64,000 bases of DNA from Blattamonas nauphoetae (lineage: Eukaryota; Preaxostyla; Oxymonadida). Shown piece by piece: positions 32,375-44,036 of the stretch. The notes beneath the pieces were generated by a model, which did no database searches, was not told where the DNA came from, and saw nothing but the letters and a program-made list of their open reading frames with translations. The position numbers and the translations under genes were made by a program. Where the stretch lies: NCBI GenBank assembly GCA_033064195.1, contig JARBJD010000062.1, positions 124,001 through 188,000 on the forward strand, in the 5' to 3' direction. Positions within the stretch are counted from its first letter, which is position 1. Each line of letters starts with the position of its first letter.

Positions 32375-34710
32375 ATGAGTTCATCTTCGCCATTGGTTCT
32401 TGACCATGTGATTGGGGGGAATCGTCTTGTGTACGCTCATCCAACTGTCCCCAATGTCTTCATTCATGCCATTGGAAGTGTGTGTGTCGTGACCGACATG
32501 AAAGATCTGTTTGTTTTTTCATCTTTCCACTCATATCATTGCAAACTCGCCATTTCTCCGCAACCATTCTATATAGTCATAATCAACAATTCTTCCGTCA
32601 ACATGATGAAGACATTAGTGCCATATGTGTGTCACAACACATTCTCGTCACTGGTCAATTTGGAACTCGCGGAACACACGATCCACATGCTCCAATCTGT
32701 GTATGGAGCCTTAAAAGTAATGAATTACTCTACACCCTCAGGAAACACATGCAGGGTGTCCGTTCACTTGCCATCTCACAGGATGAACGTTTTGTCATCT
32801 CTGGAGGTGATGATAATTTGATTTGTGTCTGGGATCTGAAAACAGGGACGCTTTTATCAAGTCAATCATTCACAAACACAGTCACATCAGGTCTTATTTC
32901 CTCTTGTTCACGTTTCCAGTTGGGATCTCTGTTGTGGAACAGCAAGGGCCAACATCAACAGCAACGACACACAAAGGTGCACAGTTTCGAAGGGCCTCAA
33001 ATCCATCGTACACTGTTTTCGCAGCCAGTGGGAGTAACATCTATTCGTTCGAGGTTTCATTTTCTGTCGCGTCTCAATCGTATACCTTGAGTCGACCGGA
33101 TACAGCTGGTCTCCCATCAACAGGATTCGTCAGAGCCTACAAATGTCTTTCGATTATTGGGAATGATGTTGTAGCTGGAACAGAATCAGGAGAGATTGTG
33201 ATCTACTCGCTTCAAAACAAAGTTTATCGCATGCACAGAAGGGTATGAAATTTCAGAGTCAATTCTCATTCATTTTTCTATTATTCTAACCCTCTTTCTC
33301 AGACTACCAGTGGAACAGTCAAAACTCTGTGTGGAAATGCAGGACAACAAGTGAACCAAATTGTAGTTGGTGGTGGACATGGAACCATTGTTCTTCTCGA
33401 AGGTCGTGATACTCGCTATGATATTGTTGGTATGATCTCATTCTCACGTCATCTTCCCTGACCATTGACACCAGATCAAGTCGACCTCCCCTGCGGTGGA
33501 GACATTCACTGTATTTCTCAATCAAGTCCCACAACATTCGCGATCCTTTCGTCACGAGGCTGCGTCTACACATTCGATACATCTCAAGATCCATCCACCA
33601 TTTCTCTTGTCCTCCAATCACCCATCTCTCCCCTCACCAATTGTTTATTCCTCGAAGAACTTGGTTCCGACCTTGTTTGCGTCACGTCTCCTGTTGATAT
33701 TCAACTTTGGGACCTCAACGAATACGAACGACTCCTCTCCATCGACCTCCCAACATCTGAGATCACCTCGGCTGCCTTTGGGCTTGTTGTCGGAAAACGA
33801 CCAGATGACGAGAAGGCAGCTGGTGTACGGATTGCCCAACGGGATGATGAGGCAAAGAAAGCCGTGTCGACCGTTCCGGGAATTCTCGTTGGCATGAAGA
33901 ATGGCGAAATCCGCGGATACGATGTGAAGAGCGGAGAGCTGATGTGGAAATGTATGTTTCTTGCGCTCCTCACCCTTTTCTTCTCCCACCCCTTTCTTTC
34001 TTCCAGTCAGCGCCCATCGTGGCAGCGTGTCCTCGCTCACCATCGCTCGGACCCTCATCCTTTCCGGTGGCGAGGATGGGGCAGTGCGATGCTGGTCCTC
34101 ACGGACGCTTGAAAAGCTGTGTGAATTCGCCGACCATTCCAAGCGTGTCACTTCTGTCCTTTTCGACAACGAGAGCGTCTCAATGGGTCATTCGTGCTCG
34201 CTCGACCGATGTGTCCAGAGCTACGAGTTTGAGGAGGACAAAAAGGTGAACATGCATCAGAAGGAGGTTGGGGGCTTCACTGCTCTTGTTCAGAAGAAGG
34301 ATGGGGAGAGGGAGCTCATCACTGGTTCTGTGAATGGCGTTGTTTCTGTGTGGGACTGCGACTGTCCCGACTCTGTCTTCGCTTTCGATATCAAAGCCTG
34401 TATCTGCTCCATGAGTCTGAGTGGAAACGGGAAGTACCTTGCCATTGGAACTGAGTTTGGAGATGTCCTTCTCTTCGCTACTGCTGATTTCAAGATTGTT
34501 CTTCCACCAGCCTCTGTCCTTCGGCCGTCTGCTCGCGCTGCTCCTCAAACTTACTCAACCAAATTGTCATCACTTGCCCCTTGCTTTGATTCAAGAGGAC
34601 ATGCACATTCAGGCCCTGTAAGTTCATTGCAATGGACACCAGACTGCAAACAACTCATCTCAGTTGGGGAAGATAGCGGAATCTTTATTTGGAACTGCTT
34701 TGACGATTAA
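32375..34710 (+). CDS. WD40-repeat protein, CFAP52-like
   Basis: Start ATG 32375 (MSSSSPLVLDHVIGGNRLVY). The protein is a tandem WD40 protein, probably two propellers: repeats near HDEDISAICVSQHILVTGQF, APICVWSLKSNELLYTLRK, RSLAISQDERFVISGGDDN, ICVWDLKTG, VVAGTESGEIVIYSL, then IQLWDLNEYERLLS, ILVGMKNGEIRGYDV, HRGSVSSLTIARTLILSGG, AVRCWSSRTLEKL, ELITGSVNGVVSVWD, and a last repeat HSGPVSSLQWTPDCKQLIS with GIFIWNCFDD. N-terminal IGGNRLVYAHPTVPNVFIH followed by a Gly-rich GQFGTRG loop resembles CFAP52/WDR16, an axonemal protein. Other flagellar WD40 families cannot be excluded. At least five short introns. Confidence 0.75.
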
Positions 34711-34785
34711 TGCATTCAATTTTTGATTTTCACTCCACCTACATCATTTGGAATTCCTGTTGATGAACAGATCCAACATTTTTTG

Positions 34786-35538
34786 ATGTCAATTCAGTCG
34801 ACTTGTATCTCCCTCGTACTCATAATAATTCTCGGATATGCCTTCTATTCGACAATTATTCAGACACGGGAGTACTTTGGCTATATTAACAATGACTATT
34901 CACCTCCACCAATCGTATTCCCGAAAACCCCATCTTCCATCGCCATTGTCGTTGATTCTCAAACATACTCACATTCAAAACAGCAGATTCTTAATTCAAT
35001 CGCAGATTTTTGTGTTTATTGTCATCGATATCAGATCCGGACTCTCGTTATTCATGATCCAACCGGGATCATCTCGAGACATGCTTCAGAAGTTTGTTCA
35101 ATCATCAAACAACGAGGAAAAACGTATCACCGTGAGTATGAGCATGAAGTTACGCTATTCACAGCAACCTCCACGCTGAATGCCTTTACTTCGAACAGTT
35201 CTGGAACATCTGAAGTTCCTCCATTTTCTCTGTCAGTTTACTTGATGTCGTACCATGATACGCAACAATCCATCTTAGACAATGTTCGCGACTCAGTACT
35301 TCATGACAATTCCGAGCAAATTTCTCTTTGGAAGGCTCGTGGACATCTTCGCACTCTTCCAGAAGATCTGGATGTTATTCTGATTATTTCTCGAGTGTAT
35401 TCATTGTGTGGACTTATTAGTTGGCAATTAAAGAATTCGGAAATGTATCACTATCCTGGGAAGGTTTCCTGGAAACTGTCTGATTTTGAGAGCATCTTGC
35501 ATCGATATGCTCGAACTGAACAACGAAACGGACATTAA
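34786..35538 (+). CDS. NUS1: Nus1/NgBR subunit of cis-prenyltransferase
   Basis: Non-catalytic partner of dehydrodolichyl diphosphate synthase, needed for dolichol, the lipid carrier of N-glycans. ATG 34786 is the first in frame and lies 76 bp after the WD40 stop. A transmembrane helix follows at about residues 6-28 (CISLVLIIILGYAFYSTII), as in NgBR. The body has the undecaprenyl-synthase-like fold: PSSIAIVVDSQTYSHSKQQ, LNSIADFCVYCHRYQIRTL, DLDVILIISRVYSLCGLIS, and C-terminal YPGKVSWKLSDFESILHRY, ending ARTEQRNGH. The RxG motif required in Nus1/NgBR is present as RNG. The catalytic DxxD-type residues of true synthases are absent, so a separate catalytic subunit is expected elsewhere. Intronless, 250 residues. 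Confidence 0.85.
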   Translation: MSIQSTCISLVLIIILGYAFYSTIIQTREYFGYINNDYSPPPIVFPKTPSSIAIVVDSQTYSHSKQQILNSIADFCVYCHRYQIRTLVIHDPTGIISRHASEVCSIIKQRGKTYHREYEHEVTLFTATSTLNAFTSNSSGTSEVPPFSLSVYLMSYHDTQQSILDNVRDSVLHDNSEQISLWKARGHLRTLPEDLDVILIISRVYSLCGLISWQLKNSEMYHYPGKVSWKLSDFESILHRYARTEQRNGH

Positions 35539-35654
35539 ATGAGTTTTTGATTTGACTTTCTTTGTTAAGCATCTTGTTTTTTTCCATTTCGCTGTTCGAG
35601 AAAAAGGTGACATCCATTCAATGGGTCAAACTGATCTCGGAGTGCCTCCCCAAA

Positions 35655-37408
35655 ATGACGGTGTTTCGTAAGTTAGTCTCCCTCGAAAAGCGACGTTTCG
35701 TTGATAAAGAACTCAAACTAGATCTTGATTTAGCATGTATGTCGTTATCTCACACTCTTTCATGAAGAATTTCTCTGTCCACATTTTCCATCACAAATCG
35801 TAGATATCACCCCTCAGTATGTTTCATTCTGTAACTATCCTCCTGTTCTCACGATTTTATCTGCCTTTCACCATTTTACTCTTTTCGATCATCCAACTCA
35901 CCTCTCCACCAAATCAGAATCATCGCCATGGGATTTCCTTCCGTTGGTGCTGAAGCAATTTATCGAAACCCTAAAACTCACCTCCAAAAGTTCTTGGATG
36001 GAAGGCACAAAGATCATTACAAAGTGTACAACCTGTTTGAAAGACTTGTTCCATATTTTGATTTATCAGGTGCTGTGAGTCTGATCGCCAGTACGATGCT
36101 GCTGATTTTCACGGGCGCGTCGCTATTTATCCCTTTGCTGATCACAATTGCCCTCCATTTGAGATGATTGAGGCATTTTGTGTCGACGCTGTCTGGCCCT
36201 CTTTTCTTCACGTTTTCAGGCAACTTATCTGAACCAAGACCCAAAAAATATAGTAGCAGTTCATTGTAAAGCAGGAAAGGGTCGCACGGGCCTCATGATC
36301 TGTGCTCTTCTCCTCTACATGAAGACACATCCAACAGCCGACGAGTGTCTCCGATACTACGGCTTCGCACGCACCAAGAATCTGAAGGTATGACCAAAGT
36401 CATCATTCATCACTGTTTTTCCTCACACCATTCTTGTTTCTATTCTTCTCAAAGGGAGTCACCATCCCATCCCAGCTCCGCTATATTTTCTATTATGAGC
36501 GATTCCGTCTTCATCCCGAGCTTGTCCCTGCTAGTCAGCCAATTGCGTTGATGAATCTTCGCCTTTTCCCTGTTCCTTATTTCAAAAACAACGGATGCCG
36601 CCCAAATTTCAAAATTCTTCAAAACGATCGCATCATATTTAACTACTCTGAAATTCTGGGCATATCACCTCTTCCCAAGTACTACGCAGATCGTGATGAA
36701 ATGATTGATCTCTGCGGATACAACTTCTGCTTCGATGGCGACGTCAAGTTTGTGTTCACTCATTTTGGGAAAAATGAGAAAACAGACGCTGTTGATTTCA
36801 TCGCAAACGATGACGACGACGAAGAAGAAGACCGCCACGAAGATGAATCAAAGAAGAAAAAGAAAAAGGGCAAGAAAACAAAGAAGGACCCGAAGAAGTC
36901 GGTTCTCTTCCAGTTCTGGCTGAACACTCGCTTCATCACCCACTCCACAATGATCTTCAAGCAGACCGACCTGGACAAAGCAATTGCTGACAAGAAGAAC
37001 GAGTACATCCCTCCAGGCTTCACGCTGGAAATGTCCTTCTACATGCCATCCGCTCAGCAGGTGCAGAGGATGCGCCAAAGAGAAGCAGAGGGGTGGAAAG
37101 AGATCGAAGCCCTGAGAGAGAAGAAGAAGGGCAAGGCCACCAAAATGTGGGATGGTCTCTTTGTGAAGCGTGACGCACAGCCGGCGACAGCCACTCCAAA
37201 CAGTCAGGCAGGAACAACCAGCCAGCCTGTGCAAGCACAGCAATCAACCAACGTCGTCAATGAACCTCATCCCTCTCCTCAAGACAACACTCCGGTCTCT
37301 GCCAGCAGTGGAGAGAGTGTTCCACCGCCGCCACCGCTCTCTGGAGGAAGTGTACCTCCACCTCCGCCCATGGGAGAAGGAAACATCCCGCCACCACCAC
37401 CTCTCTAG
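35655..37408 (+). CDS. PTEN: PTEN phosphoinositide 3-phosphatase
   Basis: Removes the 3-phosphate from PtdIns(3,4,5)P3. Exons 35655-35736, 35804-35816, 35920-adjacent (35918-36047), 36092-36190, 36220-36387 and 36455-37408 give 481 residues in phase. N-terminus [20 protein letters not shown] has the basic lipid-binding motif. [19 protein letters not shown], the WPD-loop equivalent [13 protein letters not shown] and the intact catalytic P-loop [10 protein letters not shown] follow, then [17 protein letters not shown] and a C2 domain. In the C2 domain an acidic then Lys-rich insertion (NDDDDEEED, then [12 protein letters not shown]) replaces the usual loop, just before [12 protein letters not shown]. 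The C-terminal tail has three PPPPP clusters instead of a PDZ ligand. Introns are 67, 101, 44, 29 and 67 nt; exon 2 is a 13-nt microexon. Confidence 0.95.
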
Positions 37409-37443
37409 CACACACGGTTGTATCTTCCGTTTCTCTTTCTTAA

Positions 37444-38010
37444 TGAGTTGTGAACACGTCATTTATCAGTTTTCCTTTATTGGGAAGCAACATTTCTTTC
37501 ATTCTTTATCTTCAGAAGATCTTCCCATGATTTCTTTGTTTTTCCGAATGACATCATTTCTGTACGTTTCTAAATACGAGGATCCTGATCTTTCTTTTCT
37601 TGGCCATAATGGATCAGATAAACCAGCAGAAATTGACTTTGATGTCATATTTTCTGATTTAGTGGAACAAAGAATCCAAAAGGTTTATGTCGTAATCGTC
37701 AAGATTCATTGTCTTCTTTGGAGAAATTTCCGATCTCTTTGTTCTTTTATATCGTCTCTGGCTCAGAGACAAGGTTCGTTATCCTATTTCAAGCATATTT
37801 TGAATCATCTGTGACAGTTTTTCCGTTTTCATGATTTTCTGAATTCTCTCTTTTTAATCTCTTTAGCAAAGACATATTAGGCTTATATCTGAATATGAGG
37901 CATCTCCTTCATTGAGTCCCGATCTGGTTCTCATTGATAAAACTTTGAAACAACTCAGCAACGCCTTGAACACCATCACACTACCGAAAGTGAATCCCCT
38001 CCCATATTGA
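37444..38010 (+). CDS. Small protein, unknown
   Basis: Fits between PTEN and the next gene. A start at ATG 37444 (MSCEHVIYQ) spliced over about 50 nt into RSSHDFFVFPNDIIS is one reading; another starts at 37527. The last exon, after an acceptor TCTTTAG near 37865, reads RHIRLISEYEASPSLSPDL and ends TITLPKVNPLPY with TGA at 38010. The middle exon (IDFDVIFSDLVEQRIQK or a shifted frame) is uncertain. No family recognised. The coding-like last exon makes a real gene likely, but the structure is provisional. Confidence 0.4.
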
Positions 38011-38219
38011 GATCTTACAGCCTGTTTTGACATTCATTTTTGCCATAATTATCCATGAATTCATCTTCGTTTTCACCACTTCACTCATTCTCGAATAACT
38101 ATTCCTCTTTTCGGGCCTATTGCACAACTTCACCTATATCATCCTCCATTTCTGTCGTTTTTCTCGATGTGAGTACTTCCGGGAGAATGCCTATGATCAG
38201 GACCATCAGGTCATGTTGA

Positions 38220-39353
38220 ATGAGTGACGACTTGTACAGTGCTCCGACAGCGTCTGAACAGGTCCCACTCACTGCCCAGTCAAAGAGTCAATCCATCCCT
38301 GCCTACACTCCAGCAGAAGAGAAAGCTGCAGCGCAGGGATGCATGGCCTCCACAAAAACCTGCTACACATCAAAGCCAATGAAAATTATTGTCATAACTC
38401 TTGTCATCGTCATATGTTTCACGCTGATTGGAGTTATTGGTGTTCTTAATCCATTCATCCTTGTTTCCAAACAAATATTTCATCTCCATGTTGCAAACTT
38501 CCTATTCGCACTCTACACTGCGTATGACCTTTATTTTTTGAGGATCATTGACATCATTCATATTCCTACCGTCCCACTATCCCGAATGAATGTCTAGACT
38601 TGGTGCATTACTTCTCCTCCTTCTCGAATGTAAACTCACAATCATTTTCCGATTCGTGCCGTTCCTCATGAGCCCAACATACCGCTCCATTTTCTTAATC
38701 TTGTATTTCTTCTTATTCCTCATTTTTGCTCTTTTTCTAGCCTTGGAACGCTCTCAATGGCATCGTATGATGGCATCAAAGGACAAGCCTTTATTGGGTA
38801 CATGATTGGGATTTTTGCGGTAGTTATCGGTCTTATGCAGTTGATTTTGTGTTGTTGTGATCGTAAGTGGAAGAGACAGGTTCAAAAAGACTATCAATCA
38901 CTTGCACGTCAATCAATCACTAACTATAACTCATATCCTCCTCATCATTCCATAAACGATGATCAACCTGTACAATCATCAAACAAACCGATTACTGGAT
39001 CTACTGGTGACATTATTGATGCTACACTCTCATCGTTTGCCAGAACCTGTCTTTTCTTCTATATTATTTGTCTTTGTCTCAACCATACTTCACTCTGCTC
39101 TTTCAGGCAAGAAAATCGCTCATTTGACTCGACTACTGCCCAAGTCGCCGTCAAATCCACCGTTTCTACGGAGAATGCTGATTACACGGCCTCTGATGTG
39201 GAATTTACTCCTCAACTACAGTCACTGGCCGTAGATTCTGCAATCTCTGCTGTTCAGAATCCGGCTGTTCAACATGCTGTCAAACAAGCTGGATCATCAG
39301 CGTTCAATCTCGCCATGTCTGATGCTTACGATCGGCTGTTTGATGATGATTAA
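38220..39353 (+). CDS. Multi-pass membrane protein, unknown
   Basis: Start ATG 38220 (MSDDLYSAPTASEQVPL). A cytosolic Ser/Ala/Pro-rich N-terminus of about 55 residues is followed by TM1 (IIVITLVIVICFTLIGVIG) and a last helix (YMIGIFAVVIGLMQLILCC) preceded by MASYDGIKGQAF. After Cys-Cys-Cys and basic DRKWKRQVQKD there is a cytosolic tail of about 150 residues, ending AMSDAYDRLFDDD with an acidic C-terminus. One or two more hydrophobic segments near 38640-38740 may be membrane helices or intron. The order recalls small tetraspan trafficking proteins, but I cannot name the family. At least three short introns. Confidence 0.55.
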
Positions 39354-39458
39354 TTGTTGTATTTTTGTATTTGCACTTCCTTTCTGAGATTGTTTCACAT
39401 CCTAATTCGGTTTTCACAAAGACCTGTGAAGGATCACGGACCCCATAGTAAAACTCTT

Positions 39459-40760
39459 ATGACCCGTCGTCCACCAACGATTCCGTCAGTTGACTCGACT
39501 GTGTGGGAGATCAGTCAGTCTGATTCTGTGTTATTTTCATTACTCTCTCTAGAACATTTCAAGCACTTCAAGAGGAAGCAAAAACTCACAATACTCAGGG
39601 TCCTGTGGTATGCACTTTATTATTCTCAATATATTGTAGCTTGTTATTATTGGTCCAACTGATTCTGGGAAATCAACATTAGCTCATCAAATCCTCCAAT
39701 CTTCTTCAACACTCCAACGATACCCACTCTTCGTCGATTTAGACCCTGGTCAGGTTTTATTTTCGCTTAATAATGACATGTCTAGAACTCTATTTCTCCT
39801 CCTGGAACAATATCAGTATCTCAGGTTGAGTTTACTGGGCACGAACCATCATACAAAAATCAACTTGTGTTCTTTCTTGGTTCTGTAAGTTCGGACTCTC
39901 TCCAAATGAAACATCTCATGAGACAGCTGAATAAGGCAATTGAGTCTTCTTTTCTCACTCCTTCTTCGCCAATTGAAAAACATTTCGGAATCGTCATCAA
40001 CACAAGTGGATATGTGGTATTTCTCTTTGATTCGGGATTGTTTCTAGGAAGGAAACGGACAACCCTTACAGTTTGCCACAATTGGGATTTTCAGGCCCAA
40101 TATGATTGTACTTTTGGACATGGAAGACAAACAAGCAAACTATGAACGGTTTATCATGTCCCAACTCTCAAAAATCAACGTGAGCCCTTCGTTTCATGGT
40201 GGTCCCAATGTGCGCCGATTTTCCTCTGACTTGCACTTGTACACCGTTCGCAAACATGACCAGGTTTCCTTCCACTCTTTTCATTCCTTGAGGTTGTTGT
40301 GAGGAGCAGGCAGTTCAGAAGTAATGCACGGCAGCAATCAATAAATCGTTTCTTTGCCAAATCCCATCGGGTTAGTGTCATTTTTGCCGATCTTGTGTTC
40401 ATCGCCCCCATTCCACCCACCCCGCATCTCTCCCAATACTCCATCAACTACTACCGACAACTGAAGGCCCTCACCGACCTCTCCCCCTTCATTCACAAGC
40501 TTGCTGCGTTTGTTGTCTTTCCAACAACAACCAACCAAACGCGCCCTCTCCCAATATTCGACATTCCCGAACAAGTTGTGGACAAGGCTGATGTATACGC
40601 GTGCACACTCGCCTCCCTTCAACCTGTCGTGACTTTGGCGTATCTGACTGCCATTCCAGGCGGAGATCGTGGAAAAGTTGAGATCTGCATGGTTACTCCG
40701 TTCATCCCGTCTCGGACACTTGTTCTATCTTCGATTCCTGTGCCGCCTTCAGCGCATTAA
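39459..40760 (+). CDS. CLP1: CLP1-type polynucleotide kinase / cleavage factor subunit
   Basis: Family of RNA 5'-kinases acting in pre-mRNA 3'-end cleavage and tRNA splicing. Start ATG 39459 (MTRRPPTIPSVDSTVWEIS). After an intron of about 44 nt (acceptor ATTGTAG) comes LVIIGPTDSGKSTLAHQIL, a Walker A box GPTDSGKST as in CLP1. Then RYPLFVDLDPGQ (kinase aspartate motif; CLP1 has YVELDVGQ), SISPPGTISVSQVEF, LVFFLGSVSS, FGIVINTSGYV (CLP1: VINTCGWV) and MIVLLDMEDKQANYERFI. A C-terminal beta-rich domain ends IPVPPSAH. Several short introns, one just after GYV. Nol9/Grc3 is the alternative, but the GPTDSGKS and PGT arrangement favours CLP1. Confidence 0.8.
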
Positions 40761-40873
40761 ACACGTTTTTGTGTCGATGTTTTCTCTCTCACTTCACAAT
40801 CTGGCATGACTCGTGCTTTCACCAATCATTCACTCAACAACACTAATCAAAGAAGACATGAGGTGAGAGGTAA

Positions 40874-42488
40874 TCACTCCGAACCATATTGTTTCTTCCA
40901 CGCTTCAAACTTCTGCAGGTCCTTCTCTCCAACTGAAGGCGCCACTTTCGACAGACCTTTCTCAAAGTCCTCCTTCGTGATCGGTCTCGTGAGCTCGTCC
41001 GGATTGAGCTTGCTCCAGTCCGAATCCGGAATCATCTTCAGCTTCTCCTTCATTCCCATCATCGCCACATCATGACACAGTGTCTCAATGTCTGCACCAC
41101 TAAACCCTTCCATCCTGTCTGCGAACTCGTCGAGGTCCAGATCCTCCGCGAGCACCTCATCTTTCAGCTTGATCCGCAGCATCGCTCGACGAGACTCCGC
41201 GTCGGGAAGGGGAATGTAGATCCGCTTCTCAAGACGACGCTTCAGCGCCTCGTCCAAGTTCCAAGGATAGTTCGTCGCGGCAATCACAACCACTGTCTTC
41301 CGCTCCTCACTCCCCGCATCCGACGCTGTCGACTCGATTCCATCCATCTGCGCAAGCAACTCCCCCATCACACGACGCGACGACTCGTTGTCTCCTCCAC
41401 TCGATCCACGGTTTCCTCCCAAACAGTCGATCTCATCAAAGAAGATCACAGCTGGCGAATGGAAGCGAGCCATTCGGAACAGAATGCTCACAAGTTTCTC
41501 AGACTCCCCCTTCCACTTCGACCCCAGCGACGAGATCGAGCAATTAAAGAACGTTGACTTGCATTCCGTCGCCACCGCCTTCGCCAGCATCGTCTTTCCT
41601 GTCCCCGGAGGACCATACATCAGAATCCCTTTGTACGGCCGCTTGATTCCCGTGAACAACTGCGGGAAGTGCAGCGGAAGCAGAACTGCCTCTTTCAGGA
41701 GTTGCTTCGCTTCTGTGAGCCCAGCGATAGACTCCCACGGCACTCCCAATCGGACATCCAGGATTTCTCTCTCCATGATGTCGATAAGGCCCGGCTCTCC
41801 GTCGGTGAAGCGCGGGCGCTCTGCTTCTCTATCATCGTGACTATTCCCCTTTTTCTCTTTTCCTTTCCCTTGCTCTGTTTTTGGTGATGCTGTTTTTGGT
41901 TGTTTCAATCCAAAACTCCCCCTCCCTTCAGAAGCAGTTCGCTTCTTCCCTGTGTTCGGTGGGGTTTTCTTCTGCTGTGGCGGAGATGGAGAGTTAGACG
42001 AAAATCGGTTTGAGGAAAGAACTTTGGAGCTATTGACTCGTCCTCCAAGTTGTTTGACTGCTGACGGACGGTTACCACTGGATGGCCATTGTGAAACGTT
42101 TCGTCTCGGACTCTCTGTTTTCTGAGGGGCTTGTGCACGACGTGGGGGAGAGTGTGAAACAAAACGCTGATTTCCTTTCATTTTAAGTGAATTTAATTGT
42201 TGGATGATATCTTGTACAACAGTTGTCTCTGCAACGATATCATTTTTGACTTTAATCCAGTGCTGGGCGATATCGGATCGTGCCCCAAGTCCCCGAATAT
42301 ATCTGCGAGTAGAAATATGAGATTCAGTAAATTAACGGAAGAATGAGAAGCTGAAAAGGAGAAAGATGTGCAGACCCCCCAATTGACGTGACGGCAGAAT
42401 CATAAAACACAAGAGCATCATCATATTGACCAAGGAGAGAATGTTCTCTTGCTTGAGTGATGCTCTGGGCGATTGAGATAGGGTCCAT
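40874..42488 (-). CDS. KATNA1: Katanin p60-type microtubule-severing AAA ATPase
   Basis: Severs microtubules and is needed for flagellum and spindle remodelling. Start ATG 42488 (MDPISIAQSITQAREHSLL) opens an MIT-like helical domain (YDDALVFYDSAVTSIGG, intron, SDIAQHWIKVKNDIVAET). A basic, disordered linker follows, then the family motifs: VPWESIAGLTEAKQLLKEA, Walker A GPPGTGKTMLAKAVATE, pore loop SKWKGESEKL, Walker B VIFFDEIDCLGG, sensor VVVIAATNYPWNLDEAL and arginine finger RRLEKRIYIPLPD. C-terminus is WKKQYGSE. All catalytic residues are intact. Only one intron, in the N-terminal domain; the AAA part is a single GC-rich exon. Confidence 0.93.
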
Positions 42489-42681
42489 AAATGAGATGAT
42501 TGACTTGATCCGCCCAGATCCAACAGTTATTCTCACATTGTTGTGTGTGCATCGAATTGGCGAACATATCAATTCTAAAATCTCAACTTACAAGTGATTG
42601 ATCAATATCGAGGTGATAAGAATGACGGTTTACGAAATTTTGAGGTGATTTTGCCCAATCCAAACACTAACAGTTACCCTT

Positions 42682-43902
42682 CTACTTCTCCTTGGTTTCT
42701 TCCTTCTTTGGGAGAGGCCTTCGGAAAAATGGAGCGGAGAGCGTGAAAGCTGGAATAACCATCACAAGGATGGCGACAATCATGATGCACCAGACAACTG
42801 TGTAGAAAGGATAAGCGGATGGGAGGAAACGAGCTTTCTCGTCATGACGAAATGGACGGATCATAAGCTGTTGGGTGATGTTGAGTGGGGTGTATCCGCG
42901 AGCCTCGTAGTCGATTACGAGTGTATAAACACCAAAGAGATCTGGAACCTGAACCACAGTTTCAAAAAGACCACTATACCGAAAAATGAGAATAACGGAG
43001 AATAAAAGCCAGACTTTCCTTTGTTTGTCATTGTTTGGCGAATGCGTGGAGTAAGCATGGACACATCGAGTTGAACATCATCAGCATTCCATCCAACCCA
43101 TTTCTGTTCCTCAATATCAAAGGTTTCAAAGACAATGGAGACTTCCTGGAGATTTCAGATGGATCAAAGAGAAAGTAATGTTCTGGCAATGGAAAAAACA
43201 CACAATTGTGTCATTGATGCGGATTTCTTTCGGACTGACTGACCCATCCCGAAGATTTTTAAATGTGAAATCTCTGGAACGCATCTTTCCAGTGAATCCA
43301 AAGACCCAAGAAAGAAGTGAACGAGCAGCTTGGCGGTTATCTGGGTATTTCGCGAATGTATTGTCATAGAGAAGTGCTGGAGCACCAAAAACAACTAAAC
43401 GAGCTCCATTAGTACCTTGGATTGCAACACCATAGTTTTCACCTTCGGAGTTACGGATGATTGGGAAGAAATGAGGCTTTAAGTCTTCGTCTTTATCGAG
43501 TTTGAATCCAGTGCAACGAAGTGAATCAAGAGTTTTGTCTTGCGTTGGTGAGTAGAAAGAGCATGTTTCTGACTTTTCTGTTTGAGAGTCCATAGTAAGA
43601 TCAATTTCTTCGAGGAAGTTGTTGCTTGATTCTGCTCCTTCTTCCAAAATTATAATCACAGAATGTCCATGGTTAAGGTAATCAAGAACAAGCTGATTGT
43701 TCTCAAAATTCTGATTGATGATCAAACCATCTGCAGTATACTCTCCATTCACGAGAAGAGAGTTGAGATCGTCAATTTCATCAATCTCAATCCCGAGTGC
43801 CTGAATTGAATCTGAAAACTGGCTCATTTCATCCAGGCTACCAAAGATATCAACTTTGAATGGATGAATTGAGGCTATGATCAGTGCAAAGAGAGATAGC
43901 AT
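42682..43902 (-). CDS. DDOST: OST48 subunit of oligosaccharyltransferase
   Basis: Subunit of the ER complex that transfers glycans to Asn. Start ATG 43902 with a signal peptide (MLSLFALIIASIHPFKV). Body: VDIFGSLDEMSQFSDSIQA, DGLIINQNFENNQLVLDYL, RLVVFGAPALLYDN, and SLLSWVFGFTGKMRSRDF, matching the GATase-like luminal domain of OST48/WBP1. After two introns (one near 43160-43190, one near 42960-43010) come LFGVYTLVIDYEARGYTPL, FLPSAYPFYTVVWCIMIVA and a transmembrane helix (VAILVMVIPAFTLSAPFF), ending in a basic KKEETKEK tail with KKxx-like retrieval character. The family length is normal. Confidence 0.88.
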
Positions 43903-44036
43903 CTTTTCCGAGAATCTGATCGATCCGCTTCTCCTTTTTTTCTCAGTTAACTTAGCTTTATAATCACCTAATGGTTAGCCTTGTTCCTTGTTATGAAACT
44001 ATTCGCATCTTTTTCATCTAGACTCTCTTCTCAGGA

